Source: Lytechinus variegatus (Eukaryota > Echinodermata > Echinoidea > Temnopleuroida > Toxopneustidae). Taken from it: DNA of 64,000 bases. The stretch's first letter is position 1. Every line of letters begins with the position of its first letter. The position numbers and the translations under genes are program-made. The notes under the pieces are model-generated. The model was given only the letters and a program-made list of their open reading frames with translations, searched no databases and was not told the origin of the DNA. Shown here in pieces: positions 25,874 to 32,600 of this stretch. The stretch spans positions 23,111,440 to 23,175,439 of the forward strand of contig NC_054756.1 in assembly GCF_018143015.1 (NCBI RefSeq), written 5' to 3'.

Positions 25874-28800
25874 GTCATCATCATAACCATCACCATAATC
25901 ATCATCATCATACCAACCTCCCTGTAAGTGAATCTGTGCATATCTGAAGACAGGAGACTGATTGTTTCTTGTGGGATGCATCCAAACTCAACTATTAAGA
26001 GAAAAATTTATTGAAACTAAAATCATTAAAAACAAAAACAAAATAGAGGTCTAGCATGAAATCACAAATGAAAAATTAATATTTAAAAAAAAACTTTTAA
26101 CAGTTTTCTTTACATTTGACAGTAGTACTGCTACGCATAACCACACACTATAAATATAACAAGAATCTATCAAATATTATACTTCATTTTCATTGAATGT
26201 GGCCATAAAAAAATTGTTGTCACCGCCAATCCCAAGGCAAAACTGAGATTTGGCAAATTCAAAGAGACTGTTCTGTAATGTTTTCTATCATGTACATTTG
26301 TGAAATAGATTTCAGTCTGCTGAAAATAATTGAGCTGCCTACAAGTAGAGGAAAAAAACACTCCTGACAATGACAATAGCCTGAACAAAACGGGGGGAAC
26401 AAAACTAAAAAGTATCAAAAGACGAAAAAAGCTCTATAAAAAAGTACAAAGACAGCCATGACTGAAGTGGCACTTAAATGCCTAGTTGCGTGTGGTATAC
26501 AAGGCATAACCACATTGGTTAGATCATGCCCGTTTAATTTAGATACAAGTTTGCATTTAAAGGGGTGGTCCAGGCTGGAAATATTTATATCTCTATAAGT
26601 AGAGTAAAATTCACAATGTCCTTATGAATATTCATTAGGTGGGCTGATGATGTCATATCTCCACTTGTTCTTTTGTATTTTGTTATATGAAATGAAGTTT
26701 ATTCAAAAATTTTCTACCAAGAACTAAAACTATTGGACTGACACCTGATTAAGTGCATTAGTTATTTATTGCCGCAACTTTTTTTCACCATATTGGGAAC
26801 ACATCATTTACACATGAAAAAAATGAAACATTTATGATTTCATGTAATAACATAACAAAAAGGAAAGTGGAGATGTGACATCATCAGCCCACCAGATGAA
26901 TATTCATGACGATGTGCATATAACCATTTTCACAAAATATTGATCAACTTTAGAGTTCAATAACTTTGTTATTTGTTATCCGATTTTGATGAAATTTTCA
27001 GCATTTTGCTTTGTGAATTTTACTCTATTTATTCAGATATAAATATTTTCAGCCTGGACCATCCCTCTAAGTAGATCCTATGTGCAATTGTGAAACATAT
27101 CTCCTACATGTATTACTTACTGCTTGGTGTGTCATGTGTGTTCATATTAATGCAGTATTGGTATGTTACTATGCAGTCACAAATCACAATGCAGGAGGAG
27201 TGAGACTCATGAGGAAGATACATGCACATTCACACACGGATATAGCCAGGAGGCTCCTGGAGAGTAAAAATCATTCTAATGTAGGCTTACTCTACATCAT
27301 ACATGGATCCAGGGATTGCGTCCCGTTCATGTGCATGTACCGAGAAAAAAAAATGAAAAAAAATTTCGCCCCAGAGATTTCTTTCTAAAAGATCTAGCCT
27401 AGCCCTAAATCATGTAAATAAGAATTATAAGATAAAACTTCATAGTGTTAATTTCCACTTCCAGAATTTCTATGATATTGATTTCATTTTTAAACAATTA
27501 ATTAATAAAAAAAATATTGCGTGCTGTCGTCTTGGCCAAAGACAAAGAAACCAAGATGGCGACACAAACGTTGGCAAGTTTTCCACGTCTTTTCATAATA
27601 TTTTTTAATGCCTTTTTAATGAATTCTTGTTTAAAAATGAAATCAATATCGTAAAAATGTCGCAAATGAAGTTGTATCTCATTTACAATACATTATTTAG
27701 GGCTAGATTTAATCATGTAAACTTTTAGAAAGAAAGTCATGAAAGTAGTCAGTAGAAATCTCTGCCGCAGTCTCTGACTCTGGACTGAGCCGAGGTGAAG
27801 CCGAAGCCGGCGAACATTGGCGAAGGTCTTTTGCGGTACACGCGCATGAATGGGACACAATCCCTGGCTCTGTGGAGAGTAAGCCTACGTTAGTAGAATG
27901 ATTTTTTACTCTCCAGGGGCCTGTTGCATGAAATGGTCTTTCGTAGAACCATTCTACGTAAGAACGAGACGTAAGAACGAGATATCGCTCAACTGTTTCA
28001 CAAAGCCGATTTGGGCGATACGAAGAATGGTCCTTGGAAAGACACCTCCAGACATGTCCTACGTAGGCATGATCTTCTTTGCACACCGCCCGCCACCGTC
28101 GGCATTGAGAGAAAATGCGTTTACGGCAAGCCACACTGACATATCACCTTTAAACATATTTTTTAGGGGGTTGATGATGCATTTTATCTGGGATGGCGCC
28201 AAGTTATTCTTTGTTTGGGAGCTAGTTGTCATAAACTTCAGGTCGACAAGACGACCAAAAACGGATGTCATTTTATCTTCTCCGGGGGTAATGTAGGCCC
28301 AATTTTTTTAAATATGTTTTCTTTTATTCTCCCTCCGTCCTATCCCCACCCCTATCCCATTAAAAAAGAAAATAAACTTGAACTATCGAAATGGGCAGCA
28401 CTGCACTATCTCTCTGACCGCTCATGCTTTCACATTGTATACAATTAAACAACATGAAAACAATTTCTTTAAAAGAAATTATGTAAGGAAAAAAAGGATT
28501 TATAACGTTTAGCTGAAAAATGAACAATACAAAACTAAGATGTGCTGAAATTGCAATATCAATGAAAGGTGTCTCTAAAAGGACACCGTGTTATAAATAA
28601 GGGAAATAATGACAATTTCAATTTTATTCAGTTATGTTTGTGAATCTTCATTTTTTTTTCTCTGTTTACCTCATAAAGTAAGCTCCATACATCAATTCAA
28701 CAATCAGTAATAAATAAAACATCATTTGATCTCCTTTTATTGAAATAATTGATTTTATGAAAGGTCGTCATTCCAAAATAAAAGGTTCAGCCTTCAGGTG

Positions 28801-29263
28801 ATGATGAAGACTAAATATTTTTTCGATACTAAACGATGTCGCGAACTTGGAAGACAACATTGCCTTCGTGCATGTCGTGAAACGGAAAGCGCTGATTTGT
28901 TGCCAATCTTCCTATCTCGGAAGAATGGTCCTAGGACGTTCCTACGTATCGCTCATCTCGTCATGCAACAGGCCCCAGAAGCCTCCTGGCTACAGGATAT
29001 GGCAACAGCCAACAGAAAAGTCGGGAAATATACACAACAAATTTTACAATATATGGGACAATACAAAATTTAACAATGGATTTAACAAGATTAAATAAAC
29101 TTAACAATGATACAGAGCCAAAATAAAATTTTGATCCAAAGGTACAAGAATAAAAACATAATGATTTTATAGAATAAATAAATGTGTAGATTGTCAGAAA
29201 ACATCTTACCAAGTATTTTCCCCTCGAGGCTTCAAAATCAAATTGTGACTCGGAGGCCGCCAT
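3131..29263 (-). CDS. THOC1: THO complex subunit 1 (17 coding exons found, one missing)
   Basis: Nuclear THO/TREX subunit coupling transcription to mRNA packaging and export. Minus-strand coding exons, in order: 29263-29210, [one not found], 25042-24982, 23977-23792, 21698-21650, 20316-20221, 19856-19765, 18055-17897, 15513-15298, 14294-14194, 11224-11107, 10571-10501, 10030-9998, 8606-8472, 8252-8169, 7115-6959, 6234-6150, 3477-3131. Splice phases agree at every located junction. Peptides match human THOC1 as remembered: ATPFLLLTDIFDSV, GKNYLLRMCNDLLRRLSKSQ, YRQFWSLQDFFRAP, FAKYLTSEK, HWNAWKNEGCPSYVKE, SPELTRLWNVYPSNLEAC, NNSNYAWQAIRLLAKRSPHFFQ (in part), and a C-terminal death domain. The total is about 681 residues plus the missing exon, against 657 in human. 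I chose the start at 29263 (MAASESQ) because ACCATGG is a strong context; an in-frame ATG at 29284 is the alternative. Introns are full of MITEs. The gene identity is firm. Confidence 0.95.
3520..3750. mobile_element. small element with AGGCTC..GAGCCT ends and GGTGGCC repeats
   Basis: Inverted ends (AAGGCTCCACACTAAC and GCTAATGTCGAGCCTT) flank a body with four or five spaced TTGGTGGCCC-like words. It lies 43 bp upstream of the last THOC1 acceptor. The outer element at 30067-31717 shares the GGCTCGACA-type terminus and a similar spaced-word body (TTGCCCG instead of GGTGGCC). Confidence 0.5.
4526..6123. mobile_element. MITE with TGTTTATGCTTCCA ends, carrying a 1.1-kb insertion
   Basis: Inverted ends are GGCTGTGTTTATGCTTCCA and the complement of TGGAAGCATAAACACACCC, with TTT on both flanks. 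A 500-bp uninterrupted copy at 62678-63177 matches it on both sides of an insertion at about 4654-5755. The right end is 26 bp from the THOC1 donor at 6149. Confidence 0.8.
4654..5755. mobile_element. mobile element with ~165-bp tandem units carrying DR1 motifs, copy 1
   Basis: Outer ends are AACAAGTGGAATGCCTC and the complement of TTTTTGTCTCACC. An inverted GTCTCACCTGC lies just inside both. A GC-rich block (AAGCGGCGCC) is near the right end. The interior is five degenerate tandem units, each with TGACCTTTGACCT (complement AGGTCAAAGGTCA) at about 4868, 5021, 5185, 5348 and 5538. Other copies: 41134-42235 (opposite orientation) and 54097-55005. The insertion is confirmed by the empty relative at 62678-63177. 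Confidence 0.8.
6659..6814. mobile_element. MITE with GGCTCCGTAACACAAAG ends
   Basis: Terminal inverted repeats GGCTCCGTAACACAAAGGTT and its complement. A related copy at 46345-46504 shares ends and internal CAATCA words. The right flank is CAG, the left ATG, so the duplication is not preserved here. THOC1 intron. Confidence 0.65.
7219..7349. mobile_element. MITE with TTGCAGAAAGA.. TCTTTCTGCAA ends
   Basis: Inverted ends GGTCTATTGCAGAAAGACTT and the complement of AACTCTTTCTGCAACGGGCC, with a second inner GCGTTTAAACGC palindrome. The left flank is CTG, the right CTA. Related to 44402-44546. THOC1 intron. Confidence 0.6.
7355..7660. repeat. dispersed repeat, copy also at about 21300-21600
   Basis: Long shared words (GTGAAATC.CGAAATC, ATCACTAACACAGA, GTGGGACA.TGTRTTAA, TTTGCTAATTTCTCA-CAATTACAC, TGGCACA) recur in the same order at about 21300-21600, also in a THOC1 intron. 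No protein signal; family not recognised. Confidence 0.5.
8845..9428. mobile_element. palindromic TTAA MITE, family A (AAAGGGGTGGTCCAGGCTG)
   Basis: TTAA at both borders. Inverted ends AAAGGGGTGGTCCAGGCTG and the complement of CAGCCTGGACTACCCCTT. Long inverted arms include CATGAATATTCATTAG and CTAATGAATATTCATG. A second copy is at 26557-27070. THOC1 intron. Confidence 0.8.
10816..10983. mobile_element. short palindromic element (GTGCAAGAACGCCC arms)
   Basis: AATCGTCATGTCAGTGCAAG at the left is mirrored by the complement of CTTGCACAACACGACGAATT at the right. No clear target duplication. THOC1 intron. Confidence 0.5.
11225..12033. other. THOC1 intron, no distinct feature
   Basis: AT-rich intron between the exon starting at 11224 and the first TTAA element. 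Short homopolymers only. Confidence 0.5.
12034..12697. mobile_element. palindromic TTAA MITE with CCCTA..TAGGG ends, copy 1
   Basis: TTAA borders. Ends TTAACCCTATGTAGGCCGGG and the complement of CGGCCTAGATAGGGTTAA. G- and C-runs sit near each end, with GCCTCCCAGGCCC / GGGCCTCCGAGGCC hairpins. Internal TTATGTATTNTATTGTTTT words are shared with the next element. Confidence 0.75.
13005..13763. mobile_element. palindromic TTAA MITE with CCCTA..TAGGG ends, copy 2
   Basis: TTAA borders. Ends TTAACCCTAAATAGACTGGG and the complement of CCAGTCTTTTTAGGGTTAA. Subterminal GGGGCTGATTCAGCCCC hairpins are at both ends. The interior is collinear with 12034-12697 (GAACCGCGTACCCGGG near the right arm). It abuts the next element with no spacer. 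Confidence 0.78.
13764..14163. mobile_element. 400-bp palindromic MITE with GGCCACCGCACACC ends
   Basis: Nearly perfect inverted arms of about 50 bp: GGCCACCGCACACCTTACGA at the left and its complement at the right, continuing through GTCGCCGACTGGCTTGCGAC. GC-rich compared with its surroundings. Its right end is 30 bp from the THOC1 splice donor after 14194. Confidence 0.78.
14578..14620 (+). repeat. fragment of a SINE tail
   Basis: GGCATTCATGCTTTCTAAG followed by GTCAGGT matches the 3' region of the tRNA SINE at 59900-60123 (read on its own strand). No head is present. Confidence 0.35.
14840..15297. repeat. ~180-bp tandem units that include the start of a THOC1 intron
   Basis: GTGTTGCCAATTT words alternate with a block ending GATGATCAATACC. 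The latter occurs at about 14926, 15113 (GACCATCAATACC) and 15286. The last copy is the functional splice-donor region of the exon at 15298-15513, whose intron begins GTATTGATCATC on the minus strand. The array therefore holds two extra donor-like copies downstream of the real one. Confidence 0.65.
15298..15513 (-). CDS. THOC1: THOC1 exon with a charged insert
   Basis: Reads NALAVLDAFHSMKLED, then a basic run (KKKKRRRHHR), QQQ, six glutamates, an amphipathic ARQQMLLKMEQ stretch, and finally VSFAKYLTSEK, which matches human HVYFAKFLTSEK. The charged middle makes this region about 25 residues longer than my recollection of human THOC1. It looks like a low-complexity or helical expansion; the frame is kept through both splice sites. 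Confidence 0.9.
15750..17730 (-). mobile_element. truncated LINE (non-LTR retrotransposon), sense in a THOC1 intron
   Basis: Minus-strand translation shows reverse-transcriptase blocks in the usual order: AEEQCGFRSSPRTTNAIF and NFVDFKAAFDTVWREAL near 16750-16950, then VGVRHGCLLSPSLFNLFLEF and RYADDTTLLL near 16500-16650. A C-terminal region (GRVVPLVEHDVNRRI, RWRDQVRCDV) follows towards 15780. The catalytic YADD is present. At least two in-frame stops interrupt the RT part (near 16736 and 16427), and the 5' end (endonuclease) is missing. Clade not assigned. Confidence 0.85.
18492..19581. mobile_element. ~1.1-kb element with GCATACTTGCCAAC ends
   Basis: Inverted ends TGCATACTTGCCAAC and the complement of GGTTGGCAAGTATGC. 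The interior is a mixture, including a GC-rich patch at 19130-19330 (GGAGCTCCGGCCCGTCGGTA) with similarity to about 22890-22930. THOC1 intron; no recognisable protein. Confidence 0.5.
19915..20112. repeat. (CAC/CAT)n microsatellite
   Basis: About 200 bp of trinucleotide repeat, CAC shading into CAT, in the THOC1 intron between the exons at 19856 and 20221. The poly-His, poly-Ile and poly-Met ORFs on both strands are reading-frame artefacts. Confidence 0.9.
20594..20886. mobile_element. MITE of the GGGCC-GTCTTACAAAG type with duplicated right arm
   Basis: The left end GGCCTGTCTTACAAAG follows CTG at 20591-20593; the right end ...TTTGTATGACGAGGCT precedes CTG at 20887-20889. The right arm is present twice as a ~56-bp tandem duplication (20764-20818 and 20819-20875; TATAGTATGGATTTCCATA and GATTGATTGAATCAATCGTG in each). 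THOC1 intron. Confidence 0.65.
21855..22105 (-). mobile_element. tRNA-derived SINE, degenerate copy
   Basis: Same family as 2022-2293: (ATT)n tail at the plus-strand left edge, TACCCATTCACCTCGCC and GTTGAGTGCAGCACAATGTG in the body, and a B-box remnant (GATTCGAACCCAG on the plus strand). Part of the head is missing. Confidence 0.7.
22775..23345. repeat. dispersed repeat, inverted relative at 51660-52170
   Basis: Shares, in reversed order and opposite strand with 51660-52170, words such as TCAGTCTCTGTATTTTGG, ACATAAAATGTCACATTATG, AAGTTGCCATCTTGGATGACGTC and CGGAACTTGTCGCTCGCATT. No protein signal; family not recognised. THOC1 intron. Confidence 0.65.
23624..23791. mobile_element. 168-bp MITE inserted at the THOC1 exon-intron border
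   Basis: Inverted ends carry GTTTCATGAAAGTTGTCAGC and its complement; the core AGTTACCATAGTAACAGT and AGCCAATCA are shared with copies at 2769-2924 and 40525-40681. CTG flanks it on both sides (23621-23623 and 23792-23794). On the minus strand the THOC1 exon ends ...AAACAG and the MITE begins GTGGGTGTTTCATG, so its first bases form the current splice donor. After the MITE comes CAG-GTTAGT, a better-looking donor that is probably ancestral. Confidence 0.85.
23792..23977 (-). CDS. THOC1: THOC1 exon whose donor lies in a MITE
   Basis: A 62-codon, phase 0-0 exon reading VSGASCSDFTSLVHL...ATPFLLLTDIFDSV...FQFVEDRVATWKQ. Spliced directly after ...QAYRNYVRKLV, it gives the same spacing as human THOC1 between QAFRG and ASTPF. 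Continuing past 23792 without splicing gives V-G-V-S-stop, so the MITE-borne GT at 23791-23790 is needed for an open product. Confidence 0.92.
24375..24938. mobile_element. palindromic TTAA MITE, family B, right end lost
   Basis: Starts TTAAAGGAGAATGAAACC, with long inverted arms (ATTTGAATATTGCGATCACT / AGTGATTGCAATATTCAAAT; GCATTGCCAA both ways). The intact copy is at 48826-49413. The final bases of the right end are not recognisable. THOC1 intron, ending about 40 bp before the next donor (24981). Confidence 0.75.
25160..25265. repeat. degenerate (ATC)n microsatellite
   Basis: Imperfect ATC/CAT repeats in the large THOC1 intron. Confidence 0.75.
25328..25374. repeat. short hairpin (AACGTAGAGGGCAGCA)
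   Basis: AACGTAGAGGGCAGCACA is mirrored by TGTGCTGCTGCCCTCTACGTT with a single 3-nt bulge and a 6-nt loop. The stem is long and GC-rich, unlike the flanking AT-rich intron. It may be the remnant of a foldback element. Confidence 0.5.
25740..25912. repeat. (ATC)n microsatellite
   Basis: Nearly pure ATC/CAT repeat of about 170 bp; Met-rich and Asp-rich ORFs over it are artefacts. Confidence 0.9.
26557..27070. mobile_element. palindromic TTAA MITE, family A, copy 2
   Basis: Ends TTAAAGGGGTGGTCCAGGCT and the complement of AGCCTGGACCATCCCTCTAA, collinear with 8845-9428. The right border is CTAA rather than TTAA. Confidence 0.75.
27241..28997. mobile_element. palindromic element interrupted by a second palindrome
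   Basis: Left arm: TAGCCAGGAGGCTCCTGGAG followed by AGTAAAAATCATTCTAATGT. The right arm carries the complements in 27700-27916, but its last ~20 bp (AGCCTCCTGGCTA) are found only after 28975, because another element interrupts it. Arms also share CAGGGATTGCGTCCC-like and AGCCCTAAATCATGTAAA-like blocks. First THOC1 intron. Confidence 0.65.
27917..28975. mobile_element. ~1.06-kb MITE with GGGCCTGTTGCATGA ends
   Basis: Perfect 15-bp terminal inverted repeats GGGCCTGTTGCATGA, extending imperfectly inward (ACCATTCTACGTA / TACGTAGGAACG). CAG on both sides (27914-27916 and 28976-28978) fits a 3-bp duplication. Removing it and one CAG restores the outer palindrome almost exactly (CTCCAG + AAGCCTCC against CTCCAGGAGCCTCC). 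No convincing protein. Confidence 0.75.
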
Positions 29264-29637
29264 GGTTAATTTTATTAGTTTCATCTTAGGATTTTTCTAT
29301 TTAAAATAAACGAACTAAAACAGAATTAAAGTGACTAAATTGCCAAACTAATCACAGTGACTTATCATTTATTGTAAAGAATAAAAAGAATCGTTGTTAT
29401 GAATGTCAGGAATCGGTGTAAAAGATATGAAAATAGAAAATATGTAGTCCCGAGTCAACGATTATGTAATTAGAAGTCTTTTATTAAGACTATTTTGCTC
29501 ATTTCGCAATTGTCAACACGCTGACGTCGCGCGCTTGCTGTGCATGTGCCAAGCTAGCTAGCTGGCTCAGGCTAGTGTAGAAAGAAGACTACTACTTCAA
29601 CGTTCTCCCTTAAAACAAAGATACTTTGATTAAAAGT
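29264..29637. promoter_or_regulatory. divergent THOC1 / SRD5A promoter region
   Basis: 374 bp separate the THOC1 start (29263, minus) from the SRD5A start (29638, plus). The part nearest SRD5A is relatively rich in CpG (CTGACGTCGCGCGCTTG at about 29520) and contains a CRE-like TGACGTC. CpG density stays high into the SRD5A intron up to about 30000. No convincing TATA box for either gene. A shared promoter is inferred from arrangement only. Confidence 0.6.
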
Positions 29638-32600
29638 ATGGATTCCAATCTGGCTGCAGAAGTAAGCGGCAACACATCGAATATCGGTATCAATTTCGAG
29701 GTAAATTTACGTAAAGAGAGCCCAGCCAGCGCCAGGCCAGGCTTGCCGCTGGCGCTGCACTGCCACTGTCGAGGCCACTGGACCCAGGCATGATGATCCC
29801 ACTCCCGCAGTCCCGGCTCCCAGCTCTACCGCCCTGGCCCTAGGCGTAGCCTGCGCCTAGCTAGGCCAAGCTCGACCCGGGCCGCGGTGGTAGCGCGCGC
29901 TTGATGTCCAGTGGCAGTATGGGATAGCGAGAGCCTAACTTTACTAAGGCAGGTTAGGCCGGTATAGGCTATAGCTTAGCTTGCCGGAGCGGTGCGGGGA
30001 TTTATCGGAGTTTGTTGGAAAGAAAGAAACTGGGCCTAACTATTGTAACTTAGAATTTATAGAAACAGGGCTCGACAAACCCGCTTGCCCGGCCGGGGCA
30101 AGTGAAAATGACGTGCGAGCAAGCATTTCTCAAAGTCAGTTGCCCAATCGGGCAAGTGGTTGTTTTGAAAATGAAAAAGATAAATTGACAGTTAAGTTTA
30201 ATAATTTTGCAATTAACAGCCAAATCATGACAATGTTTTACCAGTCAAAAAACAGTGGAAGCATGTCAAATCAGCGCCAATTTATCGCCAGCGGTCCTAT
30301 TCGATAGGGGCTGCCTTAGATTACACTATGCGCATGCGCTTCTTATCGACGAAGCCGAACGAGCTAGCTGGGGAAACCCCTCTCTCACCCTCTGAGCATA
30401 TACAGTACATGTACGTATGTACACGAGCGATCGCAAGCCAGCCGACTCGAGGTCGATCATGCTAGCGCTGAATGCATGCAACGCCAGGACCAGGGTGACC
30501 AGACGTCCCGTATTTTATTCATTTCTAAAACATTTTATTATTTTTTTTTATATATTAAACAAAACGCCAAATATCATTAGGATTTTTGTTATATGATTGG
30601 ATTGTTTTTATTTGCTTGAAGTTTGAACTGCTTTCTCTTTTCTATCCTTTCTTCATCCTTCTATCCTTCCTTGCCCTTTTTTGTTACATCTATCTTTATT
30701 TCCTGATCCTTTCTCTCTGTGTTCATTTTCTTTCTTTCCTTCTTTCTCTTACTTGCCTTCTTCATTACATTTTTTTTATATTTCTTTCATTCTTTCTTCC
30801 CTTAAACTTTTCTTTGCTTCCTTCTCCCTTCCACTCGTTTTTATTTTCGTTCTTTCTCTCCTTCCATTATTTTCTCTTTTATTCATTCTGGCCTCCCTTC
30901 ATTCTTTCCTCCCTCTCTTTCCTCTTTTCTTTCTTTCATTATTTATTTCATTTAATCCTTATTCTTTTCCCTATACTTTATTTCCCTTTCTTCCTTCATT
31001 CCTTCCCTCATTTTTTTTTTTCCCTTTGTTTCTTTCTTTCCAAGAATAAAGAAAACATTTTCTTTCCTTTATTCTTTCTTTCCTCCTTTTTTTAACTTTC
31101 TTTTGTCTTTCTCTTCTTTATTTTAACTTTCACACATTTCTTCATCTTCCCTTCTTTTTTTTTTCTTTCTATATTCAATTCAAAGAATGACGGAAACCTT
31201 TTTATCTATTTTAATTCTCTCTCTCATCCTTCTTTTATTAGAACTTATATTTTTTATTATTTCCTTCATTTTTTCTTTCTTTTCAATTCATCTCTTTTCT
31301 TTCTCTCATTCTTTCGTTCACCCTCCCTTCAAATTCTTTATATTTTTTTCACAAGTCTAACACTTTAACCTTTCTTGATCTTTTTTTTTTGTTGATTGTT
31401 CCGTATTTCAATTTGTGAAATCTGGTCACACTGGGCAGGACTTTGCTTCAACTTCAAAACAAATAAACGATTAGTTGGCTGACTAAAATAGGCGACTTTT
31501 GTCGTTGTGATGTGCAACCAGAACAACTTGAACAAGAGTCGAGAAAAAGAAATGCCAAGGCCAGCACCAGTAAATCAAGTTCAGCCAGGACAGAAAAAGA
31601 AAAAAGAGTGCTCAAAAGAACTTGAAAAAAATCGGGCAAGCAGTTTTTTCTATCGGGCAAGCAATTTTTTTATTGCTTGCCCGACAGGGCAAGTGATTAT
31701 TTTTTTTTGTAGAGGCCTGTAGAAAGAAACATGAGAAAGAGAGAGAAAGAAAGAAAAAGACAGAAAGAATTCAATTAGAGAGGAAGCAAGCAAGTAAAGT
31801 AAGAAAGAGGAAATAAAGAAAAAAAATGTGTGAATCAGCCGGTGTGAATGGATGAATGAGTGAAAGAATGAGTAAATGAATCACGAGTGAGTACATGGAT
31901 GAACGTGATAAATGAATTTAAAAAATGTCTTTTTTTTCTTTTGCATCCTCACTTGTAGGTCTTGCTTAAAATAGAAATTAGGCCTTCACGCCACATGTTG
32001 CCCCCTAAAAAAAATGATTGGTGAAAGAGTTGAGAATTACCACCAAGAAATCATGCAGAATGTATGAGAAAGAGATAGCTCTCAATGTGAAGTCCAACCC
32101 CAAAGCATTTTGGCGGTATACCCATAGCAAGCTCAATACATCCTGTAGATCAGGGGAAATCAGAGGGCCAGAGAGGACCCCTATATCTTCAGATAAAAGG
32201 AAAGGCAGATGCTTTGAATGAGTTCTTTGCAACCACTTTCACTGATGAGGATAAGACATCCATTCCGGCATCAAAGTATTCAGGAATGCCATTAACTTCC
32301 ATCTCCATCTTGGAAGATGACGTCTATAAGAAACTAGTGAGTTTGTCAAAATATAAGACTGCAGGACCAGATGGCATATACGCATGTTTTTTTAAGGCAA
32401 CTACTGTTTCTATCGCAAAGCTCCTTGCCTTGATCTACAATGCATCACTATTAAAAGAGGGCAAACTACCAAGTGTCTGGAAGGTTTAAGTCATGTAGTA
32501 CCTGTGCACAAAAAAGGCAGCAAGGTGGATGTTCGAAATTACAGACCAGTCAGTTTGACATCTGTACCTTGCAAAATCCTGGAATCACTAATTCTGGATG

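Noticed and set aside
25675-25981. Met-rich and Asp-rich ORFs
   Set aside because: Translation of an (ATC)n microsatellite.
28059-28271. Minus-strand stretch (IKCIINPLKNMF) considered as the missing THOC1 exon
   Set aside because: Similarity to the human IKPLLSTF region is weak, the length phase is wrong, and it lies inside a mobile element.
30586-31095. 169-codon ORF rich in Leu, Phe and Ser, looking like a membrane protein
   Set aside because: It is the translation of a polypyrimidine tract inside a hAT-like MITE; other frames give the same composition.
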